Positions 7,772 through 14,798 of a stretch of DNA of 15,674 nucleotides are shown in pieces; within the stretch, counting starts at the first letter, position 1; each line of letters starts with the position of its first letter. The DNA is from Pseudomonas sp. (GTDB taxonomy: Bacteria; Pseudomonadota; Gammaproteobacteria; Pseudomonadales; Pseudomonadaceae): positions 1 to 15,674 of the forward strand of contig JAPLSD010000086.1 in the NCBI GenBank assembly GCA_026398835.1, read 5' to 3'. Below the pieces are notes generated by a model, which saw nothing but the letters and a program-made list of their open reading frames with translations, did no database searches and was not told the DNA's origin. A program made the position numbers and the translations under genes.

Positions 7772-8314
7772 TCAGCCGCGCTCGCCTGTCAGCCACTGCA
7801 GCTGGACTTCGTGCTGACCGCGATCATCGGTCACGAAGATCGTGCCTTCGCTGATCATCACATCCCACTTGATAACGCGCGGCATGTCTTTGGCCAGCAC
7901 TTCCAGAATTTCTTGCGGCACGGCGGCGATGTTGACGTTTTTCAGGTTTTTCACCGCCGGGATCACTTTGGTTTCCCAGACACGCAGGCTGCCATAGGCC
8001 AGCAAACTGGTGCGCTCAGTACGACGCGAGCACCAGGTCAGGCGATCGGCGTCTGGCTGGCCGACTTCGATCCAGTGCAGGACACGGTCATCCAGGCTTT
8101 TTTCCCACAAGGCTGGTTCGTCTACTTCTGACAGACCACGCCCGAAGGACAGCTGCTCGTTGTACCAAAAAGCGTAGGCCAACAGTCGCACGGTCATCCG
8201 TTCTTCGGTTTCCGAAGGATGGCGGGCGATGGTCTGTTTGACGCTTTCATACACCCCACGATCGAGGTCAGTAAGGTTTAGTTCAAACTTGTAGGTCGTG
8301 GACGGCTGGGCCAT
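7772..8314 (-). CDS. yaeQ: YaeQ family protein
   Basis: Cytosolic protein of 180 aa matching the YaeQ family, whose fold is related to PD-(D/E)XK nucleases; its role is not settled, with an old link in E. coli to suppression of rfaH mutations. Recognisable blocks are YKFELNLTDLDRGVYESV at the start, the diagnostic ARHPSETEERMTVRLLAYAF, LSFGRGLSEVDEPALW, WIEVGQPDADRL, and the C-terminal TIFVTDD. The ATG at 8314 (MAQPSTTY) is chosen over an in-frame upstream start at 8347 because it matches the family N-terminus and has AAGAAG about 8 nt before it. First gene of the likely yaeQ-recJ unit and divergent from the CoA-transferase gene. Confidence 0.93.
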   Translation of the reverse strand: MAQPSTTYKFELNLTDLDRGVYESVKQTIARHPSETEERMTVRLLAYAFWYNEQLSFGRGLSEVDEPALWEKSLDDRVLHWIEVGQPDADRLTWCSRRTERTSLLAYGSLRVWETKVIPAVKNLKNVNIAAVPQEILEVLAKDMPRVIKWDVMISEGTIFVTDDRGQHEVQLQWLTGERG

Positions 8315-8404
8315 GAACGGGCTTCTTGATACGAGGAAAGGCGGCAAGTCTAACCGATGCGCAGGGTAATCAACGAATCCCGAGACTCATCATCCTTTAG
8401 CGAG

Positions 8405-8417
8405 ATAGCCGGGCTAT
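8405..8417. promoter_or_regulatory. 13-bp perfect palindrome upstream of the CoA-transferase gene
   Basis: ATAGCC-G-GGCTAT lies in the yaeQ/CoA-transferase divergent region, 43 nt before the CoA-transferase ATG. Its size suits an operator half-pair, but no regulator is assigned and no second copy was seen. Confidence 0.25.
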
Positions 8418-8460
8418 GTTAAAACTGTCTGCGCTCACCATTTGCCCTACAGGATTTCCC

Positions 8461-9660
8461 ATGCCGCTCACCGCCAAACCTCTTGCCGGGGTAAAAGTCA
8501 TCGAACTCGGCACTTTGATCGCCGGGCCATTCGCGTCACGCATTTGTGGCGAATTCGGCGCCGACGTGATCAAGGTCGAATCCCCGGATGGCGGTGACCC
8601 GTTGCGCAAATGGCGCAAGCTCTATGAAGGGACGTCGCTGTGGTGGTTCGTCCAGGCGCGTAACAAAAAATCCCTGACCTTGAACCTGAAACACCCGGAC
8701 GGTCTGGCGATTCTCAAACAGTTGCTCAGTGAAGCGGACATCCTGATCGAAAATTTCCGCCCGGGCGTGCTGGAAAAACTCGGCCTGGGCTGGGAGGTAT
8801 TGCACGCGCTGAACCCGAAACTGGTGATGGTGCGTCTTTCCGGTTTCGGCCAGACCGGGCCAATGAAGGATCAACCGGGCTTTGGTGCGGTCGGCGAGTC
8901 CATGGGCGGCTTGCGCTACATCACTGGCTTCGAAGACCGACCGCCAGTGCGCACCGGTATTTCCATCGGTGACTCGATTGCCGCGCTCTGGGGCGTGATC
9001 GGCGCATTGATGGCCTTGCGTCACCGCGAGGTCAATGGCGGTCAGGGGCAAGTCGTGGACGTCGCGCTGTATGAGGCGATCTTCGCCATGATGGAAAGCA
9101 TGGTGCCTGAGTTCGACGTCTTCGGTTTTATCCGTGAGCGCACCGGCAACATCATGCCCGGCATCACGCCCTCCTCTATCCACACCAGCGCCGACGGCAA
9201 ACATGTGCAGATCGGCGCCAACGGCGATGCGATCTTCAAACGTTTCATGCAGGCCATCGGTCGCGACGATCTGGCTGATGATCCGAGCTTGAGCAGCAAC
9301 GATGGTCGCGATGGCCGGCGCGATGAAATATATGGCGTAATCGATCGATGGGTCAGCTCATTGCCTCTGGATGCCGTGATCGAACGATTGAACCTGGCCG
9401 AAGTACCCGCCAGCCGGATCTTCAGCGCCAAAGACATGTTCAGCGATCCACAGTTTCTCGCCCGGGAAATGTTCCTGCAGGCCAAGCTGCCCGATGGCAA
9501 AAACTTCAAGATGCCGGGGATCGTACCGAAACTCTCTGATACGCCGGGCACATCCGAATGGGTCGGGCCAGCGCTCGGTGAACATAACGTGCAGGTGCTG
9601 AACGATCTTGGCTATGACGCCGTGCAGATCACACGCCTGCGTGAAGTTGGGGCTATCTAA
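8461..9660 (+). CDS. Class III CoA-transferase (CaiB/BaiF family)
   Basis: Cytosolic enzyme of 399 aa moving CoA between carboxylic acids through an enzyme-bound anhydride/thioester on an Asp. Family signatures are LAGVKVIELGTLIAGPFAS at the N-terminus, GADVIKVESPDGGDPLR (about 33-49), NKKSLTLNLKHPDG (68-81), DILIENFRPGVLEKLG (93-108), and LSGFGQTGP (126-134). The expected catalytic Asp is in TGISIGDSIAALWG, at about Asp171. The C-terminal region keeps the interlocked-dimer motifs (HTSADGKHVQIGANGD; VPASRIFSAKDMFSDPQF). ATG at 8461 is chosen for AGGA 6 nt upstream and the family-like MPLTAKPLAGVKV; an upstream in-frame start at 8416 has no such support. No acyl-CoA dehydrogenase or other pathway partner adjoins it, so the substrate (formyl-, carnitinyl-, succinyl- or other) cannot be named. 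Confidence 0.92.
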   Translation: MPLTAKPLAGVKVIELGTLIAGPFASRICGEFGADVIKVESPDGGDPLRKWRKLYEGTSLWWFVQARNKKSLTLNLKHPDGLAILKQLLSEADILIENFRPGVLEKLGLGWEVLHALNPKLVMVRLSGFGQTGPMKDQPGFGAVGESMGGLRYITGFEDRPPVRTGISIGDSIAALWGVIGALMALRHREVNGGQGQVVDVALYEAIFAMMESMVPEFDVFGFIRERTGNIMPGITPSSIHTSADGKHVQIGANGDAIFKRFMQAIGRDDLADDPSLSSNDGRDGRRDEIYGVIDRWVSSLPLDAVIERLNLAEVPASRIFSAKDMFSDPQFLAREMFLQAKLPDGKNFKMPGIVPKLSDTPGTSEWVGPALGEHNVQVLNDLGYDAVQITRLREVGAI

Positions 9661-9762
9661 GCTGAAACGCCTGTCGTTGATAGATGCGTAGCCATTATCT
9701 GGAAGACACCAAGGCATTTTTTTCAGAGCCTGCAGGAGTGATGACAAACGCCAGGCAAAAGA

Positions 9763-9794
9763 AACCCCGAGAAGTGGGGAGACGACTCGGGGTT
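9763..9794 (-). terminator. Minus-strand intrinsic terminator
   Basis: AACCCCGAG and CTCGGGGTT form a perfect 9-bp stem with a 14-nt loop. Read on the minus strand it is followed by TCTTTTG, a usable U-tract; on the plus strand it is followed by AAACG, so it terminates minus-strand transcripts. It would end either the DUF3509 gene, 114 nt upstream, or a short RNA made from 9795-9900. Confidence 0.7.
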
Positions 9795-9900
9795 AAACGT
9801 GGCCTACAAAGACCAGTACAACAAGCTACAAGCACCGGAGCACAATGCTTGATCCTGTTGTACAAAATCTGACTGGCCTATACCGGTAAGGTTCCCCAGA
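9795..9900 (-). ncRNA. Structured non-coding stretch; candidate small RNA or 3' UTR
   Basis: Between the DUF3509 stop and the minus-strand terminator there are about 110 non-coding bases with nested inverted repeats: GTACAACA pairs with TGTTGTAC, inside it CAAGC pairs with GCTTG, and outside CCA pairs with TGG. On the minus strand the folded part runs directly into the terminator hairpin, the layout of a small RNA or a processed 3' UTR. No convincing promoter was seen and I cannot match it to a named RNA family. Confidence 0.25.
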
Positions 9901-9908
9901 AATAAAAA

Positions 9909-10196
9909 TCAATTCCCGCGGGCGAAGGCTCTGTCTTGCGCGGCATTGCGCAGGGCTGCGATTACGCAGGGTTCAAGACGGCCTTCAGCAATCAGTAAAT
10001 CCCGGTGCAGGCCGTCTACGACGTCCGTCAGCAAACGCTTATCCGTCAGCTGGGCCTGATTGAACTCCCGCTCGACCACAACGGCCCCGGTCGAACTCTT
10101 CAACGTCACCAGGCATTCGCCATGGGCACCCGATGGGATCAGAGCGACCTGATACGGGCTCAAAGCCTCACCCAACAATAGGCTGATACTTTCCAT
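9909..10196 (-). CDS. DUF3509-like protein, function unknown (95 aa)
   Basis: Small, probably cytosolic protein with no signal peptide or membrane helix. It resembles the Pseudomonas family DUF3509: the start MESISLLLGEALSPYQV, a central beta-rich part (GECLVTLKSSTGAVVVEREF), then LTDVVDGLHRDLLIAEGR and LEPCVIAALRNA near the end. Function of that family is not known to me. The ATG at 10196 is chosen because the family begins with ME(S); an in-frame GTG at 10208 would add four residues and neither start has a strong ribosome site. It has no close partner: the sensor-like gene upstream ends in its own terminator, leaving about 150 bp for a promoter. Confidence 0.8.
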   Translation of the reverse strand: MESISLLLGEALSPYQVALIPSGAHGECLVTLKSSTGAVVVEREFNQAQLTDKRLLTDVVDGLHRDLLIAEGRLEPCVIAALRNAAQDRAFARGN

Positions 10197-10347
10197 CTCG
10201 ATCACCACTCAATAGTCCGAAAACAAAGTGCCTAAGGGCGTGTCTACAGTAAATGACCATCGGCCCGAGAAGAAAGTTCTCCACATCAACTGAAGGCGAA
10301 CTTCGTCAAGCTGAGTACATGGAGCATGCACGGAAAAGATGACAGAG

Positions 10348-10376
10348 AAAAAACAGCGACTGCGCATAGCCAGCCG
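10348..10376 (-). terminator. Terminator of the sensor-like gene
   Basis: On the minus strand CGGCTG and CAGTCG (one G-U pair) form a 6-bp stem with an 8-nt loop, followed by CTG and six T. It lies 24 nt beyond the stop of the sensor-like gene. The stem is short but the U-tract is good. Confidence 0.5.
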
Positions 10377-10400
10377 TCCCTGCCTACAGATCTGCGTTAA

Positions 10401-11759
10401 TCAGCATTCAAACGGTTTACGGTCAGTCATATCGATCCAGCCACCCAGCAGTCCACGCAACTGCCCCTCGGCGCTGTAGAACGGGACTGTCCAGTAATAG
10501 ACGTTCAAAACACCGGTTTTAAACGTCAACTGCCGATTGAAGAACCTGGTTTTTTGCGTGCTCAACTGTTCCATGAACTCGGTGTGTAACTGCTCGGCCA
10601 TTTCCTTGGGCAAGACGTCAACCTCTGTAAGCCGGCGCCCCCTAACCTGATCAAAGCGGGTCGACAGGTGTTCCTCATAGCTTTTGTTGCACATGATCAA
10701 GCGTGCGTTCAGGTCGCGTACAAAAACCGGATTGGGAATGGCATTCAGTAACGCATGCTGAAAGACAAGTTGATCATTGAGCGCCTGCTCGGCATTGAGT
10801 CGCCGCTGAACTTGTACCTTTAGCCGACGATTCCAGAGCAGGGAAATCAATCCAAACACCATCGCCAAAGCCGCCCCCCAACACACCCACCGCGAAACAC
10901 GCTGCCATGGGGAGACAGGAGTCGCAGGTGCTATACCACCCACCCACTTTTGGCGCATCGCACGCAACTCGGCTGCGGTGAAAATCTCGAGAGCCTTGTT
11001 AAGGATACTCAACAACTGGGGCTGATCTTTACGTATCGCCAGACGGTCGTCCTCCCATTTTCCTTCCACACGGCTCCCCACCTTGAGTTGCCCTAGCGGA
11101 TAGAGGTGTGCACCCGTCTCGTTCTGAATGGTTACATCCGCCTCACCACTTTCTACCAACGCCCTGGCTTCCGCATAAGTCTTGACCGACCGCAGATGAA
11201 TATTCGGGTAGTCATGCCCTATGCTGGTCTCCAGCGCATGCCTGTCCGGCAACGCCAGAACCATCCCCGAGAGTTGATCCAGAGAACCCAATGAGGACTC
11301 ACCTGCCCGAACCACGAATACCCAGCCAGACCCTCCAAAGGCATGACTGAAGTCGAGAAAAGCCTTGCGCTCGTCATTCACCGCGAGGGTCGTACTCATG
11401 TCCGCCTTGCCACTTTCCAGTAGCCCAAGTATTTGAGCGTTGGAAAAGGTTTCCTCGTGGACAAACTGCAAACCCGTCATCAATGAAATACGGTTGAGAA
11501 TATCGTTATTCAAACCGGCCCACTGCCCATGTTCGTCCTTGAACAAGTACAAGGGATATTGCAAGGAGGCTACGATGACTTGAGGGTGCTCACGAATCCA
11601 TTTCCGCTCTGCGGCGTCAAGCTGAAGTGCTTGACCGGCGATAGAAATATCAGGGGCCAAAGGCAAGCTGTGAGCAGCCAAAGCAGGAAGACAGAAACCC
11701 ACCACCCCGAATAAAAACAACCAGCGCAGGGCTGGCTTAAACCAAATAAAAAACTGCAT
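10401..11759 (-). CDS. BvgS/EvgS-like sensor without kinase: binding domain, TM helix, PAS
   Basis: Predicted membrane protein of 452 aa. Residue numbers here count from the in-frame GTG at 11765; subtract 2 for the chosen start. A signal peptide/helix covers about 5-31. One periplasmic solute-binding (Venus flytrap, SBP_bac_3) domain spans about 55-278, with LYLFKDEHGQWAGLNNDILNRI, GKADMSTTLAVNDERK and the family end LRAMRQKWVGG. A TM helix follows at about 294-311, then a short basic linker, then a PAS domain at about 335-447 (HALLNAIPNPVFVRDLNARLI ... GGWIDMTDRK). In BvgS/EvgS hybrid kinases the PAS leads into a HisKA dimerisation helix; here the protein stops four residues later (PFEC). 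No kinase fragment follows in any frame before 10209, and a terminator follows. ATG 11759 is chosen for AAGGG 8 nt upstream. It may be a decayed kinase or a free-standing signal receiver. Confidence 0.82.
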   Translation of the reverse strand: MQFFIWFKPALRWLFLFGVVGFCLPALAAHSLPLAPDISIAGQALQLDAAERKWIREHPQVIVASLQYPLYLFKDEHGQWAGLNNDILNRISLMTGLQFVHEETFSNAQILGLLESGKADMSTTLAVNDERKAFLDFSHAFGGSGWVFVVRAGESSLGSLDQLSGMVLALPDRHALETSIGHDYPNIHLRSVKTYAEARALVESGEADVTIQNETGAHLYPLGQLKVGSRVEGKWEDDRLAIRKDQPQLLSILNKALEIFTAAELRAMRQKWVGGIAPATPVSPWQRVSRWVCWGAALAMVFGLISLLWNRRLKVQVQRRLNAEQALNDQLVFQHALLNAIPNPVFVRDLNARLIMCNKSYEEHLSTRFDQVRGRRLTEVDVLPKEMAEQLHTEFMEQLSTQKTRFFNRQLTFKTGVLNVYYWTVPFYSAEGQLRGLLGGWIDMTDRKPFEC

Positions 11760-11767
11760 TCCCACAT

Positions 11768-11772
11768 CCCTT
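11768..11772 (-). promoter_or_regulatory. Ribosome binding site deciding the sensor-gene start
   Basis: AAGGG on the minus strand sits 8 nt before the ATG at 11759, which favours that start over the GTG at 11765 only 2 nt from the same site. A small hairpin (TCGCCC/GGGCGA, 11782-11802) lies in the leader just upstream. Confidence 0.6.
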
Positions 11773-11834
11773 CACTGTCACTCGCCCGTCCTTCAAGGGC
11801 GAAACTTCGACAAGTGTGGCACGCAGAAACGAGA

Positions 11835-11856
11835 AAGCCCGTCAGGAGACGGGCTT
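11835..11856 (-). terminator. Terminator of thrC
   Basis: AAGCCCGTC and GACGGGCTT form a perfect 9-bp stem with a 4-nt loop. On the minus strand it is followed by TCTCGTTTC, a broken U-tract. It lies 23 nt past the thrC stop and separates it from the sensor-like gene on the same strand. Confidence 0.75.
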
Positions 11857-11879
11857 CAATGTGTGACAGATCTAGTCAA

Positions 11880-13289
11880 TCAAAGTGGCTTGCCGCGGTT
11901 GCCATGCTGACTGACAAAGGCCTGCACGGCTTTCAAGTCATTCGCCAAAACGGTGCAGCGTTCATCTCGCTCAAACAAATCAGAAAGATGAGCCGGCAGT
12001 TCAAGCGCTTTTCCTACACCAGCTTTTTCCACGGCTTCAGGGAATTTGACCGGATGGGCTGTCCCCAGAATCACCATTGGAATATCCAGGCTGCGACGGC
12101 ACTCACGTGCGGCTTTGACGCCGATAGCCGTATGTGGATCCAGCAACTCGCCGCATTGTGCGAAGACTTCAGCGATGGTTTCGCAGGTTTGCTCATCGTC
12201 GACCGCCAGCGAATCGAACAGCTTGCGCGTTTCGGTCCAGCGATCCTGATCGACGCTGAAACCGCCGCCCTGTTTGAAGGTATCCATCAAACCGGCCAAC
12301 GCCGTACCATTGCGACCGTGCATATCGAACAGCAGACGTTCGAAGTTCGACGAGACCATGATGTCCATCGATGGCGACAGGGTCGCGTGCAGGGTTTCCT
12401 TGACGTACTGATTGCCGCTCATGAACCGGTGCAGGATGTCGTTGCGGTTGGTGGCGACGATCAGTTGATTGATCGGCAGACCCATGTTGCGCGCCAGGTA
12501 GCCGGCGAAGATATCGCCGAAGTTGCCGGTTGGCACCGAGAACGATACCGAACGGGCCGGCCCGCCCAGCTGCAGGGACGCGTGGAAGTAGTAAACGATC
12601 TGGGCCATGATCCGCGCCCAGTTGATCGAGTTCACCGCCACCAGGCGAGTGCCCTTGAGGAAGCTCTGGTCGGCGAAGCTGGCCTTGACCATTTCCTGGC
12701 AATCGTCGAAGTTGCCTTCAACGGCGATGTTGTGGATGTTCTCGCCGAAGATGGTCGTCATCTGCCGACGCTGAACTTCGGAAACACGGTTGTGTGGATG
12801 CAGGATGAAGATGTCGACGTTGTCGCAGTGCTTGCAGCCTTCGATCGCCGCCGAACCGGTATCACCGGATGTGGCACCAAGGATCACCACACGCTCACCG
12901 CGCTTTTCCAGCACGTAATCGAGCAAGCGACCCAGCAGTTGCAGGGCAAAGTCCTTGAACGCCAGGGTCGGGCCGTGGAACAGCTCAAGCACCCATTCGT
13001 TACCGTTCAGCTGACGCAGCGGCGCAACAGCGCTGTGGGAGAACACACCGTAGGTTTCTTCCAGGATCTTCTTGAAATCGGCATCCGGAATGCTGCCGGT
13101 GACAAACGGGCGCATCACCCGGAAGGCCAGCTCGTGATACGGCAGGCCGGCCCAGGAAGCGATTTCTTCCTGAGTGAAGCGCGGCAGATTTTCTGGCACG
13201 TACAGGCCGCCATCGCTGGCCAGACCGGTCAGCAGCACATCTTCGAAATTCAGGGCCGGTGCCTGGCCGCGGGTACTGATATAACGCAT
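11880..13289 (-). CDS. thrC: Threonine synthase
   Basis: PLP enzyme converting O-phosphohomoserine to threonine, the last step of threonine synthesis; cytosolic, 469 aa. It starts MRYISTRGQAPALNFEDVLLTGLASDGGLYVP, the N-terminal signature of the family. The PLP Schiff-base lysine is Lys112 in FHGPTLAFKDFALQLLG. The phosphate-binding and cofactor segments LGATSGDTGSAAIEG and VPTGNFGDIFAGYLA are present, and the C-terminus has CETIAEVFAQCGELLDPHTAIGVKAA and LGTAHPVKFPEAVE. An SD of AGAGGAG (13296-13302) lies 6 nt before the ATG. It follows hom with 68 nt between, and a hairpin in that gap lies only 29 nt before the ATG, so it should depend on read-through from hom. Confidence 0.97.
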   Translation of the reverse strand: MRYISTRGQAPALNFEDVLLTGLASDGGLYVPENLPRFTQEEIASWAGLPYHELAFRVMRPFVTGSIPDADFKKILEETYGVFSHSAVAPLRQLNGNEWVLELFHGPTLAFKDFALQLLGRLLDYVLEKRGERVVILGATSGDTGSAAIEGCKHCDNVDIFILHPHNRVSEVQRRQMTTIFGENIHNIAVEGNFDDCQEMVKASFADQSFLKGTRLVAVNSINWARIMAQIVYYFHASLQLGGPARSVSFSVPTGNFGDIFAGYLARNMGLPINQLIVATNRNDILHRFMSGNQYVKETLHATLSPSMDIMVSSNFERLLFDMHGRNGTALAGLMDTFKQGGGFSVDQDRWTETRKLFDSLAVDDEQTCETIAEVFAQCGELLDPHTAIGVKAARECRRSLDIPMVILGTAHPVKFPEAVEKAGVGKALELPAHLSDLFERDERCTVLANDLKAVQAFVSQHGNRGKPL

Positions 13290-13318
13290 GACTGGCTCCT
13301 CTAAAAAGAGTTCTCAAA

Positions 13319-13344
13319 CGAGGGCTTTGGCATAAAAGCCCTCG
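13319..13344 (-). terminator. Hairpin between hom and thrC (terminator-like or attenuator)
   Basis: CGAGGGCTTT and AAAGCCCTCG form a perfect 10-bp stem with a 6-nt loop, starting 13 nt past the hom stop. On the minus strand TTTG follows, and a second run TTTTT about 8 nt later, so termination may be partial. Only 29 nt separate it from the thrC ATG. Confidence 0.6.
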
Positions 13345-13357
13345 GAACAATAACGGC

Positions 13358-14662
13358 TTAGTTCAAGTGCTCGACACGGATCCGCACGACAGGACCCACT
13401 ACACCCTGCAACGCTTCCAGAGCAGTGATGGCGTCATTCATGTGCTGTTCCAGCACACGGTGGGTCAGCAGGATCATTGGCACCAGACCGTCGTGTTCCT
13501 CGACTTCTTTCTGCATGATCGATTCGATGTTGATACCACGCTCCGACAGGATACTCGCGACCTGAGCCAGCACGCCTGGATGGTCTTTGGCCTGGATGCG
13601 CAGGTAGTAGGCACTTTCACAGGCTTCGATCGGCAGGATCGGATGGGCCGACAGCGAGTCCGGCTGGAAGGCCAGGTGCGGTACGCGGTTTTCCGGGTCC
13701 GAGGTCATGGCGCGAACCACGTCCACCAGGTCCGCGATCACTGACGAAGCGGTCGGCTCCATGCCGGCACCGGCGCCGTAGAACAGCGTCGAGCCTGCCG
13801 CGTCGCCGTTGACCATAACCGCGTTCATCACGCCATTGACGTTGGCGATCAGGCGATCAGCCGGGATCAGCGTCGGGTGTACGCGCAGCTCGATACCACT
13901 TGGCGTGCTACGTGCCACACCCAGGTGCTTGATGCGATAGCCCAGGGCTTCGGCGTAGTTCACGTCAGCGGTTGTCAGCTTGGTGATGCCTTCGGTGTAG
14001 GCCTTGTCGAATTGCAGCGGAATGCCAAAGGCGATGGACGCCAGGATCGTCAGCTTGTGCGCGGCGTCGATACCTTCAACGTCGAAGGTCGGATCGGCTT
14101 CGGCATAACCCAAGGCTTGCGCCTCGGCCAGTACGTCTTCGAAGGTCCGGCCTTTTTCACGCATCTCGGTGAGGATGAAGTTGCCGGTGCCGTTGATGAT
14201 CCCGGCGACCCAGTTGATGCGGTTGGCCGACAGCCCTTCACGAATCGCCTTGATCACCGGGATGCCACCCGCCACGGCAGCTTCGAAGGCGACGATCACG
14301 CCCTTTTCACGAGCCTTGGCGAAGATTTCGTTGCCGTGAACGGCGATCAGCGCCTTGTTTGCGGTGACCACGTGCTTGCCGTTCTCGATGGCCTTGAGCA
14401 CCAGCTCACGGGCCACGGTGTAACCACCGATCAGCTCGATGACAATATCGATTTCAGGGTTGGTCGCAACAGCGAAAACATCGTTGGTAATGGGGGTACC
14501 GGTAATCTCGCACAGGGGGTTTGGCGTACGCATGGCAATTTGTGCCACTTCGATTCCACGCCCGGCACGGCGGGCAATCTCCTCGGCGTTACGCTGAAGT
14601 ACGTTGAAGGTGCCGCCACCGACGGTACCTAACCCACAGATGCCTACTTTGACCGGATTCAC
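13358..14662 (-). CDS. hom: Homoserine dehydrogenase
   Basis: NAD(P)-dependent cytosolic enzyme reducing aspartate semialdehyde to homoserine, the branch point to threonine and methionine; 434 aa, the length I remember for Pseudomonas Hom. The Rossmann loop is VKVGICGLGTVGGGTFNVL at residues 4-22, followed by the nucleotide-binding region VIELIGGY and HVVTANKALIA. The catalytic/dimerisation part has FEAAVAGGIPVIKAIREGLSANRI, IINGTGNFILTEM and YAEADPTFDVEGIDAAHKL. A C-terminal ACT domain (about 350-425, YLRIQAKDHPGVLAQVASILSERGINIES) should bind threonine for feedback control. The GTG at 14662 is chosen: GGGGAG lies 6 nt before it and the protein then starts at the Rossmann fold. In-frame upstream codons back to 14743 run through a hairpin and are unlikely to be translated. 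Confidence 0.96.
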   Translation of the reverse strand: MNPVKVGICGLGTVGGGTFNVLQRNAEEIARRAGRGIEVAQIAMRTPNPLCEITGTPITNDVFAVATNPEIDIVIELIGGYTVARELVLKAIENGKHVVTANKALIAVHGNEIFAKAREKGVIVAFEAAVAGGIPVIKAIREGLSANRINWVAGIINGTGNFILTEMREKGRTFEDVLAEAQALGYAEADPTFDVEGIDAAHKLTILASIAFGIPLQFDKAYTEGITKLTTADVNYAEALGYRIKHLGVARSTPSGIELRVHPTLIPADRLIANVNGVMNAVMVNGDAAGSTLFYGAGAGMEPTASSVIADLVDVVRAMTSDPENRVPHLAFQPDSLSAHPILPIEACESAYYLRIQAKDHPGVLAQVASILSERGINIESIMQKEVEEHDGLVPMILLTHRVLEQHMNDAITALEALQGVVGPVVRIRVEHLN

Positions 14663-14668
14663 TCTGAA

Positions 14669-14674
14669 CTCCCC
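14669..14674 (-). promoter_or_regulatory. Ribosome binding site that decides the GTG start of hom
   Basis: GGGGAG on the minus strand is 6 nt before the GTG at 14662. Its upstream edge is 5 nt from the base of the 14680-14702 hairpin, so folding of that stem should leave the site free while marking the end of the previous transcript. Confidence 0.75.
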
Positions 14675-14679
14675 ATAAA

Positions 14680-14702
14680 ACGGCCGACTCAAGGTCGGCC
14701 GT
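14680..14702 (-). terminator. Hairpin between dsbC and hom (terminator-like or attenuator)
   Basis: ACGGCCGAC and GTCGGCCGT form a perfect 9-bp stem with a 5-nt loop; on the minus strand the stem is followed by TTTATGG, giving four T in all with the last stem base. It is about 96 nt past the dsbC stop and only 17 nt before the hom GTG. Confidence 0.65.
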
Positions 14703-14798
14703 GAAAAACAGCCGCAAAGCGCGCGGCTCTCTATTAATGACACGACGACCGCTGTCGCCGCACCATGATCGTCAAAGGCTTACCGTGACGACGCAGGA

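Noticed and set aside
9684..9872. 62-codon plus-strand ORF after the CoA-transferase gene
   Set aside because: No ribosome site or recognisable feature, and it runs through the minus-strand terminator hairpin and the structured stretch.
10209..10400. Possible frameshifted kinase continuation of the sensor-like gene
   Set aside because: Translating the minus strand beyond the stop gives no HisKA-like residues in the frames I read, and a terminator follows within 55 nt.
11814..13304. 496-codon open frame on the plus strand opposite thrC
   Set aside because: It overlaps the whole of thrC in antisense, runs through the thrC terminator, and looks like low-complexity shadow translation.
13877..14632. 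251-codon open frame opposite hom
   Set aside because: Antisense shadow of hom with no known domain and no ribosome site.
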